In this document: positions 9,591-18,167 of the stretch, piece by piece
Layout: each line of letters starts with the position of its first letter
Numbering within the stretch: the first letter of the stretch is position 1
DNA from: Chloroflexota bacterium
GTDB taxonomy: Bacteria > Chloroflexota > Chloroflexia > Chloroflexales > Roseiflexaceae
Assembly (NCBI GenBank): GCA_013388755.1
Contig: JACAEQ010000112.1
Coordinates: forward strand, 19,376-83,375
Length of the DNA stretch: 64,000 nucleotides
Direction: 5' to 3'
Made by a program: the position numbers and the translations under genes
Notes under the pieces: generated by a model
What the model saw: the letters and a program-made list of their open reading frames with translations, nothing else
Databases searched by the model: none
What the model was told of the DNA's origin: nothing

Positions 9591-9718
9591 GCCTCTCCGA
9601 GAACCCATGGGCATGCTGTCATTGGGAGGAGCGCCAGCGACGAAGCAATCGACCGGTGCGAGACGAGATTGCTTCGCTTCACTCGCAATGACAGTGACCA
9701 TCTGGTTTTCGGAGAGGC
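9591..9718. mobile_element. MITE-like palindromic element, copy 1 (128 bp)
   Basis: The ends are 14-bp imperfect inverted repeats (CCTCTCCGAGAACC at 9592-9605 and GGTTTTCGGAGAGG at 9704-9717). Between them lies a second inverted pair (TGTCATTGGGAGGAGCG... and ...CACTCGCAATGACA), so the whole element can fold into a long hairpin. It encodes nothing. A near-identical element occurs at 31169-31295. It begins three bases after the galM stop and may also end that transcript. Confidence 0.8.
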
Positions 9719-9726
9719 TCTAAGAA

Positions 9727-9800
9727 CCTCTCCGAAGAACGGATGGTTGGATGTCATTCGACCGGTGCGAGACGAGATTGCTGCAGCCACGCTTCGCTCG
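9727..9800. mobile_element. Deleted MITE-like copy adjoining copy 1
   Basis: It starts with the same end sequence (CCTCTCCGAAGAACGGATGG) and repeats the core GACCGGTGCGAGACGAGATTGCT, but lacks the internal segment present in copy 1 and has no clear right end. It reads as a degenerate copy or deletion derivative only 9 bp from the intact one. Confidence 0.55.
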
Positions 9801-9963
9801 CTGCCAGATGAAACATGAGTCAGTCATAAACGGCAAAACCATGGTACTATACAGGTACACCGACCCACGATAGTATCGGTTCTGCCGCGAGATCGATCTC
9901 GTTGTGACGGCGTCCACGTTTCGACGCTGTTGGCAGGATGTCCGCGTAGACAGGAGGCTGATC

Positions 9964-10161
9964 ATGGAAACGCTGACTTCCACCGAGCAAGAGATCCTCG
10001 ATGGCCTCTTCGTCAAATCGCAGCTGCCAGGGTACGATCCGGCGCTCGACACGACGGATGAGGAGCGCCGGATTGCGGCGAAGTACATTGTGATCTGCTT
10101 GCGCCAGCTTGCCGCGCTGGGCGTGCGTTCACAGATTGTTGTCGCACACGCCGACGAGTAG
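9964..10161 (+). CDS. Small hypothetical protein (65 aa)
   Basis: The ATG at 9964 has an AGGAGG seven bases upstream, one of the best ribosome-binding sites in the window, so a real gene is likely. An upstream in-frame start (9904) lacks such a site. The product is acidic at the N-terminus ('LTSTEQEILDGLFV') with a mid helix ('EERRIAAKYIVICLRQLAALG') and no signal peptide or membrane span. No family recognised. It ends 61 bp before the next gene and may share its transcript. Confidence 0.6.
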   Translation: METLTSTEQEILDGLFVKSQLPGYDPALDTTDEERRIAAKYIVICLRQLAALGVRSQIVVAHADE

Positions 10162-10221
10162 CGCTTCAGGGCGGTGCCTGGTACCAGTCACTGCCTGCCC
10201 TGGGGCGCCGTGTATCGTGAT

Positions 10222-11220
10222 ATGCTCGACTTCTTGCGGCGTCTGCTGGGCATTGCGCCAGTGGCAACCAGCAGGGCCGGTCCGGCACCAGTGCGTGTGC
10301 AGGCGCCCTCGCTCGAACCGGTCGCGCCACGCGTCCTCATGATTGTCCACAATCCGCCGGTCGCTTCCGAGGGTGGTCGTCGTCTGACCGAGATCTTCGG
10401 CTGGAACGATCCATTGCGTCTGGCCTTGCAGTACGCCGCCGACCTGGAGCATGCCAGTGGCGGTTACCTGCGCTATCGTATCGTCGAACGGATTGACGCC
10501 GACTGGTTCCCGCCAAAGATTGATGGCTTCCGCTACAGTGGTGAGAGTTATGTTGCGGCATGGCGCGCGCGCCGGATGCATGAACCGGATCGGATAGACT
10601 ACGAGGCGCAGGTGGCAGCGTTCGACCTGCTTGGTCGCTACGATCGCGGCGAGATTGACGAAGTCTGGTTCTTCGCGTTCCCCTACGCCGGCGACTATGA
10701 ATCGACAATGGTCGGGCGTGGCGCATTCTGGTGCAATTCGCCGCCGGTGCCGAATACGGGCTGGTGCAGCGGACGCTTTGTGATGATGTGCTTCAATTAT
10801 GAGCGCGATGTTGACTGTATGCTGGAAAACTTCGGTCATCGGGTCGAGTCGATCATCAGTCGTGTGTTCGCAAACCACGCGCCGGAACAGAATCTGTGGG
10901 AGCTGTTTACGCGCCACGACCGGACACATCCTGGCCGGGCGCAGTGTGGTAATGTGCATTTTGCGCCCAACTCTGAGCGCGACTACGACTGGGGTAATCC
11001 GCGGCCTGTCCTGAGTTACTGTGACGACTGGTTGACCTTCCCTGACGTGCCCGGTCATGCGCGCATGGTTGATTGCCGTGAGTGGGGTGGCGGCGACATG
11101 CGCCTGCACCATCTGTGGTGGCTCAGCCACCTGCCGAAAGTGGGTGGCGAAACGTTCGGGGTGAGCAACAACTGGTGGTCGTATGTCGTCAATCCAATGC
11201 TGGTGTCAGTTGATGAGTGA
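10222..11220 (+). CDS. Conserved hypothetical protein of a Trp/Asp-rich family, function unknown
   Basis: About 332 residues from the ATG at 10222; a GTG at 10174 is an alternative. The recognisable core starts about residue 38 ('RVLMIVHNPPVASEGGRR') and continues with 'GWNDPLRLALQYAADLEHASGG', 'IDEVWFFAFPYAGDYES', 'GRGAFWCNSPP', 'FNYERDVDCMLENFGHRVESI' and a C-terminal 'WGGGDMRLHHLWWLSHLPK'. These dense Trp, Asp, His and Cys blocks look like a conserved enzyme or binding domain. From memory, similar proteins occur across Chloroflexota as uncharacterised products; that cannot be verified here. There is no signal peptide. The stop overlaps a GTG that could start the site-2 protease. Confidence 0.75.
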   Translation: MLDFLRRLLGIAPVATSRAGPAPVRVQAPSLEPVAPRVLMIVHNPPVASEGGRRLTEIFGWNDPLRLALQYAADLEHASGGYLRYRIVERIDADWFPPKIDGFRYSGESYVAAWRARRMHEPDRIDYEAQVAAFDLLGRYDRGEIDEVWFFAFPYAGDYESTMVGRGAFWCNSPPVPNTGWCSGRFVMMCFNYERDVDCMLENFGHRVESIISRVFANHAPEQNLWELFTRHDRTHPGRAQCGNVHFAPNSERDYDWGNPRPVLSYCDDWLTFPDVPGHARMVDCREWGGGDMRLHHLWWLSHLPKVGGETFGVSNNWWSYVVNPMLVSVDE

Positions 11221-11246
11221 AGATTGCAGAAAGAGAGCAGAGAGGC

Positions 11247-12401
11247 ATGGGATGGTCATTTCCGGTTGCACGGGTTGCAGGAATTGATATCAAGATCCAT
11301 ATTACGTTCTTTTTGATCGTCATCCTTGGTGCGATTGGCGGGGGAACGGTGTATGGCGCTGCGGGCGCCGTATTCGGCGCAGTGCTGGTGCTCTTGCTGT
11401 TTCTGTGCGTGACCTTGCATGAACTGGGGCACGGTATTGCGGCGCGAGCATTTGGTATTCCGGTGCGCGAAATCATCCTGCTGCCGCTGGGGGGCCTGGC
11501 ATTGCTTGGCCGTAATCCGTCGAAGGCATGGCACGAACTGGTGATTGCCGCAGCCGGCCCGCTGGTCAATGTACTGATCGCCGGTATGCTGTTGCTCGTG
11601 ACCGGAACGGCGCTGGCGTTCGGCGTGTTTGACATGGATGCCCTGCAAATGGAGGCCGGGGCGTTTCCCGCGCCATCGCTCCAGGGGTTGCTGGTGTGGC
11701 TGCTCCAGGCCAATATCATGCTGGTGCTGTTCAATCTGATCCCGGCCTTTCCGCTCGACGGCGGCCGGATCTTCCGTGCCACACTGGCCATGCTGATTGG
11801 CCAGCGGCGCGCGACGCGTATCGCCACGCTGCTTGGCCAGGGTATTGCGATCCTGCTCGGTATCTTCGGCATTGTGAGTGGCAACTTCCTGCTGGCGCTG
11901 GTTGCTGTGTTCATCTTCCTTGGAGCCGGCCAGGAGAATGCCGAGGGCCAGGCACGCACCATGCTGGTGACCATGCGCGTTGGCGATGCCTACAATCGTC
12001 ACGCGCTCACCCTGCAGATCGGCGACCGCGTCAGCAAAGTGGTGGATTACATTCTCACGAGTTACCAGCCGGATTTCGCCGTCATGCAGGGTGGCCGCCC
12101 GATCGGTATCGTGACGCGCGATGATGTGCTGCGCGCGCTGGCGTCTGACCCGCGCGACCTGTATGTGACCGGCGTCATGCAGCGTGACATTGTGCAGGTG
12201 CCGTCATCGGCGACGCTGGATGAAGTTCGCCAGTTGATGAACGAGCGTAGTACGCGGGTGGTGGCCGTGTATGAGGGCGATGTCTACCTTGGCCTGGTCA
12301 GTATTGAGGATATCGCCGAGGCATATGCGGTGCTGGCGTTCTTGCAGCGCCAGCAGGAGGCGCGCCGCATGGTTGAAAAAGCATCGCCCGGTGAGCCGTG
12401 A
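11247..12401 (+). CDS. Site-2 protease family membrane metalloprotease (M50) with C-terminal CBS pair
   Basis: 384 residues from the ATG at 11247, where the family's usual opening (MGWSFPVARVAGIDI) begins. A GTG at 11217, overlapping the previous stop, would add ten residues. Multiple membrane segments are followed by the zinc site HELGH (H58, E59, H62) and the second ligand motif 'NLIPAFPLDGGRI'. Residues about 240-365 form two CBS domains ('RVGDAYNRH' and 'VMQRDIVQV'). Members cleave substrates within the membrane, and CBS pairs usually sense adenosine nucleotides. The substrate cannot be deduced, and no anti-sigma factor is next to it. It probably lies in one operon with the two genes upstream. 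Confidence 0.92.
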   Translation: MGWSFPVARVAGIDIKIHITFFLIVILGAIGGGTVYGAAGAVFGAVLVLLLFLCVTLHELGHGIAARAFGIPVREIILLPLGGLALLGRNPSKAWHELVIAAAGPLVNVLIAGMLLLVTGTALAFGVFDMDALQMEAGAFPAPSLQGLLVWLLQANIMLVLFNLIPAFPLDGGRIFRATLAMLIGQRRATRIATLLGQGIAILLGIFGIVSGNFLLALVAVFIFLGAGQENAEGQARTMLVTMRVGDAYNRHALTLQIGDRVSKVVDYILTSYQPDFAVMQGGRPIGIVTRDDVLRALASDPRDLYVTGVMQRDIVQVPSSATLDEVRQLMNERSTRVVAVYEGDVYLGLVSIEDIAEAYAVLAFLQRQQEARRMVEKASPGEP

Positions 12402-12489
12402 TGCACCCGGGCACGGAATCGATTCTGCCAGAGGCACGATGAGCCGGTATGCGTGTCGTCTGCGAGACGATCACGTACTACCAGTCAAT

Positions 12490-13803
12490 TCAGGCACGGT
12501 TACGCGTGCGATGCAGCGCCTCCAGCGCGGCGCGCAGGCTGCTCTGGGCGGATAACTGTGCCAGGTTGACGCCGAGTTGCACAATGGTCTGCGCCACCTC
12601 GGGCGACATGCCGGCCAGTGTCACCCGCGCGCCCAGCAGGTTGGCCGCCTGTGCCGTTTGCACCAGATGATTGGCGACGCCGGTATCTATCACGGCAATG
12701 CCGGTAATGTCAATGATCACTGCGTCGGCATGATAATCGCTAATCGCCTGAAGGATGGTCTGCGTCATCTGGGTGGCGCGGACGCTGTCAATGGCGCCGA
12801 TCAGCGGGACGATCAGGGTGCGATCATCAATCGGAATGATCGGCGTCGAAAGCTCGCGAATGGTTGACTGCTGCGCGGCGATGATTTCGTCCTGGAGTTG
12901 CTGGCGCTGGGTGTTGCTCTCCACCAGGTCGTGCATGATGCCAGGGAGCAGGTCGAGCGCCTTGAGCGCGGCCTCCGTGACGTTCTCGCGGGTGATCAGT
13001 GTGCCGGGTGTATAGACGTGACGCTCGCTCGCTTCGCCGCGCAGGGCGCGTAGGGCAAGGTCAATCGCCACACTCCCGATCTGCAGCGGCTCCTGATCAA
13101 CCGTGGCGAGCAGGCGCCCGGCGTGGATGGCGCGAAATGCCTCGGGCAGGCCGTCGTACCCGACGACGGTGATCCGGTCTGATAACCCGGCCGCTTCAAG
13201 GGCGTCAATCACGCCAAGCGCCATGGCATCGTTGGCGGCGAATATGGCATCAATCGTGTCGCCGCCGTGCAGAAACCTGGCAGTGCACATCCGGCCACCC
13301 TCACGCGTCCAGTCGCCGATAGCCGTTCCTACAATACGTATGCCCGGCCAGCGCTGCAACGTGTCGATCATCAGATCGACACGCCGGTTCTGCGGCCCGG
13401 CAATCAGCGCCATGCGAAACCGGTCGCCCAGGTGTTCCACGAGGAGTTCGGCGAGTCGCAGCAGTCCGTGGTGTTCATCGGAGCGCACCGTTGTACTGAC
13501 GTATCCTTCCAGAATACCGCCGTCAACTTCGATTACCGGCACACGGGCAGCGCGCGCCAGTTCCAGGTAGGCGGCGAAACTGCGCGTTTCGTGGGCCGGC
13601 CCGACGAGCAATGCGTTCACACGTCGCCGGAGCAGATCGGAGATCATGTCGGCCTGGACCTCAACGCTGCCGGCGGCGTAATCGAGTAATACGACTCCAT
13701 GGTCGGTGGCGCGTAAACGCGCACCATGGCGCAGGATTGACCAGAAGGTGAACCGCGGGTCGTTCAGTACGCAGCCGATCGTCGGCTTGGCGCTGGATGT
13801 CAC
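12490..13803 (-). CDS. Periplasmic-binding-protein-like sensor fused to a C-terminal STAS domain
   Basis: 437 residues from a GTG at 13803 with GGAG eight bases upstream. Longer starts would overlap the upstream SH3 gene and add sequence without family character. Residues about 8-280 are a LacI/RbsB-type ligand-binding domain ('PTIGCVLNDPRFTFWSILRH...', 'DAIFAANDAMALGVIDALE', 'VVGYDGLPEAFRAI'). There is no helix-turn-helix and no signal peptide, so it is cytoplasmic. A coiled linker (about 285-335) leads to an RsbR-type STAS domain (about 335-435). In 'IDITGIAVIDTGVANHLV', T367 and T374 fall where RsbR co-antagonists carry regulatory threonines. The inferred role is ligand sensing coupled to a stressosome or anti-sigma partner-switching module. 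No RsbS or RsbT is nearby. Confidence 0.85.
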   Translation of the reverse strand: MTSSAKPTIGCVLNDPRFTFWSILRHGARLRATDHGVVLLDYAAGSVEVQADMISDLLRRRVNALLVGPAHETRSFAAYLELARAARVPVIEVDGGILEGYVSTTVRSDEHHGLLRLAELLVEHLGDRFRMALIAGPQNRRVDLMIDTLQRWPGIRIVGTAIGDWTREGGRMCTARFLHGGDTIDAIFAANDAMALGVIDALEAAGLSDRITVVGYDGLPEAFRAIHAGRLLATVDQEPLQIGSVAIDLALRALRGEASERHVYTPGTLITRENVTEAALKALDLLPGIMHDLVESNTQRQQLQDEIIAAQQSTIRELSTPIIPIDDRTLIVPLIGAIDSVRATQMTQTILQAISDYHADAVIIDITGIAVIDTGVANHLVQTAQAANLLGARVTLAGMSPEVAQTIVQLGVNLAQLSAQSSLRAALEALHRTRNRA

Positions 13804-13906
13804 GATCACTTCTCCATCCTCGTCAGAACCTACTGTCGCTGTGGCCGCCTGGTGTCGTGAAGCGCTGTAGATACTGTGTGTCGCGCGGCCAGTGATGACA
13901 CCCATC

Positions 13907-14488
13907 TTATGGTGGGGGCGAGAGCAGGGTTGCGGAGGCCCAGCCCTCGGTGCCGGAAGCAACGCCTTCGCCGGCGCGATTGGCAGCAGGCTGGACAACA
14001 CGGATGCGAAGCCAGAGTTGCCCGCCAACCGTGCGCCGTTCCAGAAACGTGATCGTGTCACCTGGATAGATCAGGCCGACCACCGTTTCCGGCGCGATGC
14101 GCGGCTCCGAGCGCAGATTACCGCCATTCACAACCTGGCCGCTACCGATGCCCGGTTCGGGCGTGCCAGTGGGATTGGCGGCCGCCTCGGCGGTTGCTGT
14201 GCGCATGGCGAAGCGGGTGGCGGTGCGCAGGGCCTCAGCCGTCTGAACGGCAGCGGCGGTGCTGGTAAGCTGCGGCGCAACCGTCCCGCTGAAGGCGGTG
14301 GCCGTGGCGACCAGGCTTTCTGTCTGTTGCTGGCGATAGCTGAGCGCGAACGCCCCGCCACCGACAAGCACCGCGATCAGGGTCGCGGCCAGCAGCAGAT
14401 TGAACAGCGCGCGCAGTGGGCCGCCGCGCCTGGGAGCGTTCGGCGCGAAGAGGCGATCCCAATCGCCAGGGTTCATGTTGCTCGACAA
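13907..14488 (-). CDS. Membrane-anchored bacterial SH3-domain protein
   Basis: 193 residues. I use a TTG start at 14488 because GGAGG stands seven bases before it; an ATG four codons later (14476) is the alternative. Residues about 1-25 are cytoplasmic ('PGDWDRLFAPNAPRRGGPL'), about 26-48 one membrane span, about 50-105 an Ala/Thr-rich extracellular stalk, and about 115-190 an SH3-like domain ('VVNGGNLRSEPRIAPETVVGLIYPGDTITFLERRTV', given here in part). Such domains usually bind cell-wall peptides. It lies between the response regulator (45 bp) and the PBP-STAS gene (103 bp), all on the minus strand, so co-expression is possible. Confidence 0.82.
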   Translation of the reverse strand: MSSNMNPGDWDRLFAPNAPRRGGPLRALFNLLLAATLIAVLVGGGAFALSYRQQQTESLVATATAFSGTVAPQLTSTAAAVQTAEALRTATRFAMRTATAEAAANPTGTPEPGIGSGQVVNGGNLRSEPRIAPETVVGLIYPGDTITFLERRTVGGQLWLRIRVVQPAANRAGEGVASGTEGWASATLLSPPP

Positions 14489-14533
14489 ACGCCATCCTCC
14501 GCAGTGTGCTCAGCCGCCACGCAGTATAGCATA

Positions 14534-15337
14534 TCAGGCATATTCGCCAAACGTGTGCGGGTTGACCAGGCGGTACCCGACGCCGCGCACATTGACGATA
14601 TATGCGGGATCGATCTTGCGCCGCAAGTTGTGCACATGGGTCTTGATCAATTGATGCGATTCATCATCGTTCAACGCATGGGCATTGGCATACGTGCGGC
14701 AGGCAATGTCGTGAAATGACAACGTCATCTCTTTCGCTTCAGCCAGGCAGCACAACAGGTCGTATTCAGTCGGCGTCAGTTGCACGATCCTGCCTTTGAA
14801 GGTGACCTGGTTGCTCAACCGGTCGATCGATAGTTCGCCGACACGGAGGTACCGCGCCTGCGGCAGAATGACATCGCTTCCCTGAAGCTGTGCCAGTTCG
14901 TACGTTATCTCATCGAGCATCATGTTACGCAGTGCCAGGTCGCGCCGGCGTTGCAGCGCGCCTGCAATGGCGCGCAGCAGTTCGCCGGGTTTGCATGGCT
15001 TGAGCAGGTAGTCATAAACACCGGCGCGCAGCGCCGCCAGAGCAGTTTCCAGCGTACCGCGGCCGGTGAGCAACACAACTTCGGGCGGATCGGCACAGTC
15101 GCGCGCGCTGCGCAACACTTCTATGCCATCAGTTGCACGTAGCGCCAGATCGGTCAGCACAACATCATAGGCATGATTGTCGCTCTGTAACAGCCGACAT
15201 GCCGACTCGCCGTCAGAGACGGACGTGACGCAGTAACCGGCATCCTCGAGGATCTGCTGCCATGATACGCGCGCGGCATAATCGTCTTCTACCAGCAGGA
15301 TGCGGGCTTGTGTGAAATTGCCGGGCTGCATGGTCAT
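14534..15337 (-). CDS. Response regulator, receiver plus winged-helix DNA-binding domain
   Basis: 267 residues. The receiver domain (about 10-125) has the acidic pair E17-D18-D19, phospho-acceptor D63 in 'VVLTDLALR', and conserved K113 in 'YDYLLKPCKP'. After a helical linker, an OmpR-type winged helix fills about 165-262 ('RIVQLTPTEYDLLCCLAE', 'IKTHVHNLRRKID', 'IVNVRGVGYRL'). Its ATG overlaps the kinase stop (ATGA, 15337-15334), so it is translationally coupled to the multi-PAS kinase, its near-certain partner. Target genes are unknown. Confidence 0.93.
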   Translation of the reverse strand: MTMQPGNFTQARILLVEDDYAARVSWQQILEDAGYCVTSVSDGESACRLLQSDNHAYDVVLTDLALRATDGIEVLRSARDCADPPEVVLLTGRGTLETALAALRAGVYDYLLKPCKPGELLRAIAGALQRRRDLALRNMMLDEITYELAQLQGSDVILPQARYLRVGELSIDRLSNQVTFKGRIVQLTPTEYDLLCCLAEAKEMTLSFHDIACRTYANAHALNDDESHQLIKTHVHNLRRKIDPAYIVNVRGVGYRLVNPHTFGEYA

Positions 15338-17952
15338 CTTCTGATATAGGATTCGTCATACCATGACGGCGGTGGCACGTCAATAACTGGAAGGGTAATG
15401 ATAAAGGTGGCGCCGGTGCCGGGCGCGCTGCGCACATCAATGCGCCCGCCTTGCTGGGTGATGATCTGCTGGCTGATCGCCAGGCCCAGCCCTGAACCAT
15501 GTGTCTTTGTCGTAAAGAACGGCTCAAAGATATGCGGCTGCAGATCAGGAGGTATCCCGGCACCCGTATCTTCGATCAGCACCTGGACATAGCGGTCAGC
15601 AGGTGTGCCGTCGCTTTCCACCCGGCTGGCGGAGAACAGGCGCGTGGTCAGGCGTAGCACGCCACCGTGCGGCATGGCATCGATCGCATTCGTGACCAGA
15701 TTGAGCAGCACCTGGGTCAATTTGTCGCGTTCGCCGCGAAACACCGGCAGATCGGGAGCCAGGTCCCGCTCAATACAGATATTGTTGCGCGCCAGCGCGC
15801 TGCCGAGCAACAGCAGCACACGTTCGATCACAGCGTTGCAGTCGGTTGACCCAAGCGCACTGCCATCCGGGCGCTGCACATCGAGCAAGCGGCGTATCAA
15901 GGTCGAGACACGATCAAGCTCATCACTGACCAGGGCGAAGTAGCTAGCCTGGCGTACAGAGTCGGTTGTTTGCGCCAGGTACAGATAGTTCTGGATCGAT
16001 TGCAGTGGCGTATTCACTTCGTGCGCCACAATCGCGGCCAGGCGGCCGATCGCAGCCAGTCGCTCGTTCTGCAGCATGATCTCCTCAAGTTGCAACCGCT
16101 CGGTGATGTCAACAATGCGGAGCACGACCTGACGCACGTCGTTCCCTTCCAGTAATGGCATACTATGGATGTAGAGCATCATTGTTGCACCTGATGCGCT
16201 GCTGTAGCGTAGCTGTTCTGTGGTCGTCGACCGCTCAGACAGGGTGCGAGCGACAACTGGTGCCATGAGCGGGCAGACAGCCGTACACGTCTGGCCAACG
16301 AGCGCAGCAGGGGTAGCCTGGAGGAGTTCGGCGAACCGCTGATTGGCAATCAGCAATGTACCATTGCGATCGATGAGCGCCAGCGCATCGTCCAGGCCAT
16401 CGAAGATGGTACGCAGCAGATCACGGCTCTGTTGCAGATCGGCGTTGAGCGCACGCAGGCGCTCATTGGCTTCCGCGAGCGCCTGTTTGACCCGCTGGCG
16501 TTCGGTGATGTCGCTGATCACGCCGATCATCCCGGCGAGCTGCGCATGCTCATCGTAGATAGGTGCGATGGTCGTGTATGCCGGAAACAGAGTGCCATCG
16601 CGGCGCCACATGGTGAGCTCGCCTTCCCAGTTCCGTTTACTGGCGATGGTGGCTCTGATCGCATCCTGTGTCACCTGGTCGAGCTGGCTATCAACAAGGA
16701 AATCGGAGTTGCGGCGACCTATCTCAGTTGCATTCCAGCCAAACATCCGTGTTGCGGAATCGCTCCAGTAGATGATTTCGCGGCTGGTGTTAATCGCGAT
16801 CACTGCCTGGCCAACCGCAGCGAGTAGTTTTGCCTGGAAGCGCAACTGTGCTTCGGCAGTCTTGCGTTCAGCGATCTCGCAGGCAAGCATGTCGTTTGCC
16901 CGGCGCAGATCAGCGGTTCGCTGCTGGACACGGCTCTCAAGTTCTGTGTTTAGCTGGCGATACTCCGCCTCACTCCGCCGCAGCGCCTCCGTAATACGTT
17001 TCTGCTCGGTGATGTCGGTAGCGATGATAACAACGAACGCGATTGCGCCCTGATCGTTGTAGAAAAGCCGGCCACTGGCGAGAACCGGAACCTCGCTGCC
17101 GTCCTTACGGGTCAACGCCAGTTCAGCGCTCCAGCAACCGTCCTGAATGATCCTGGCGATGATATCGAGAACATTGATCGATCCACCGAGCGTTTCTTCG
17201 AGGCGCACGACCGAGGCGCCGAGCGCTTCCGCTCTGCTCCAGCCGAAGGTGGCGACCGCGGCCTGGTTCCAGTAAACGATTGTTCCACCTGGTTCGATAG
17301 CAATAACCGCCTGGCCAATGGCATCGAGCAGACTGCCGTGAAAGCGCAGCAACGCTTCGGCAGTATAGCGCCGGGTGATGTCGCTCGTGAGCCCGACGAG
17401 TTCAATCGGATCGCCGTGAGCATCGCGGAGCGGATGCATGCGCGTCTGCACGTGGCGCACACTGCCATGTTTGTGAATGATACGGTATTCGATCTCGACG
17501 CCGCTGGTCAGGCTGGCTCGCAATGCCGCGAGGACAGCGGCTACATCGTCGGGGTGCGTAATGCGCAGCCAGATGTTCGGATCGGCGTAGACTTCCGCAG
17601 CAGTGTACCCTGTGATCGTTTCGACGGCCCGGCTGGCAAAGGTGACCGTGAAGCTTGGCTCGATCGCGGTCCACGACAGATGGGCGATCCAGAAGATATC
17701 CTGCATATCGTCGGTCACACGCTGAAGCAGCAGATCACGGTCGTACTCCGCGCCAGCGGACAGGCGCCGTTCGGGATCGGACGACGCGCGCCCGTGTCGC
17801 GCGGCAAGTTGTGCCGTGGCGTCGGCCAGTTCGCGCTCCAGCCGGGCATTCTGGCGTTGTAGTTCCTCGATTTGCCGGATCAGCCCCTCAGGCCCGGTTG
17901 TGGCAGTTGCGTCCGGCGCAGGATGTGATGAGGCAGATGTCATAGGCGTCAT
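15334..17952 (-). CDS. Soluble multi-PAS sensor histidine kinase
   Basis: 872 residues with no membrane segment, so a cytoplasmic sensor. An N-terminal coiled coil (about 25-50) is followed by four PAS domains: about 70-195 (with PAC end 'LVGLTSDITRRY'), 200-320, 370-495 and 510-625. Another coiled coil ('LNTELESRVQQRTADLRRAN') separates the second and third. The dimerisation/phosphoacceptor helix carries H644 in 'VAHEVNTPLQSI'. The ATPase domain has the N box ('NLVTNAIDAMPHGG'), the G1 box ('EDTGAGIPPDL') and 'TKTHGSGLGLAI'. The stop overlaps the regulator start. PAS ligands cannot be named from sequence. The gene is divergent from the GT4 gene across 215 bp. Confidence 0.93.
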   Translation of the reverse strand: MTPMTSASSHPAPDATATTGPEGLIRQIEELQRQNARLERELADATAQLAARHGRASSDPERRLSAGAEYDRDLLLQRVTDDMQDIFWIAHLSWTAIEPSFTVTFASRAVETITGYTAAEVYADPNIWLRITHPDDVAAVLAALRASLTSGVEIEYRIIHKHGSVRHVQTRMHPLRDAHGDPIELVGLTSDITRRYTAEALLRFHGSLLDAIGQAVIAIEPGGTIVYWNQAAVATFGWSRAEALGASVVRLEETLGGSINVLDIIARIIQDGCWSAELALTRKDGSEVPVLASGRLFYNDQGAIAFVVIIATDITEQKRITEALRRSEAEYRQLNTELESRVQQRTADLRRANDMLACEIAERKTAEAQLRFQAKLLAAVGQAVIAINTSREIIYWSDSATRMFGWNATEIGRRNSDFLVDSQLDQVTQDAIRATIASKRNWEGELTMWRRDGTLFPAYTTIAPIYDEHAQLAGMIGVISDITERQRVKQALAEANERLRALNADLQQSRDLLRTIFDGLDDALALIDRNGTLLIANQRFAELLQATPAALVGQTCTAVCPLMAPVVARTLSERSTTTEQLRYSSASGATMMLYIHSMPLLEGNDVRQVVLRIVDITERLQLEEIMLQNERLAAIGRLAAIVAHEVNTPLQSIQNYLYLAQTTDSVRQASYFALVSDELDRVSTLIRRLLDVQRPDGSALGSTDCNAVIERVLLLLGSALARNNICIERDLAPDLPVFRGERDKLTQVLLNLVTNAIDAMPHGGVLRLTTRLFSASRVESDGTPADRYVQVLIEDTGAGIPPDLQPHIFEPFFTTKTHGSGLGLAISQQIITQQGGRIDVRSAPGTGATFIITLPVIDVPPPSWYDESYIRR

Positions 17953-18007
17953 GATACTACAAGTGTGGGCATATGCGCAGGTTGTTATGTTGTGGCAATT
18001 CTGAAAG

Positions 18008-18036
18008 GTGACGCGTTCTGGCGCCTATGCTATAAT
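18008..18036 (+). promoter_or_regulatory. Sigma-70-type promoter for the GT4 gene
   Basis: GTGACG (18008-18013), a 17-bp spacer and a perfect TATAAT (18031-18036). It faces the glycosyltransferase start 131 bp downstream, implying a long 5' leader. The -35 box matches four of six consensus bases. Confidence 0.5.
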
Positions 18037-18167
18037 TACTTAATAAATCGATCCGCCACGACGCGATGATCGTTCCGGCCGCTGGTCCTCATTGCGTGAT
18101 GTTGCGCACCCGAATGCGCAGGATCGTGCGCGATAGATCAGCGGCCGATTCTGTGTCTTGAGGGCCT

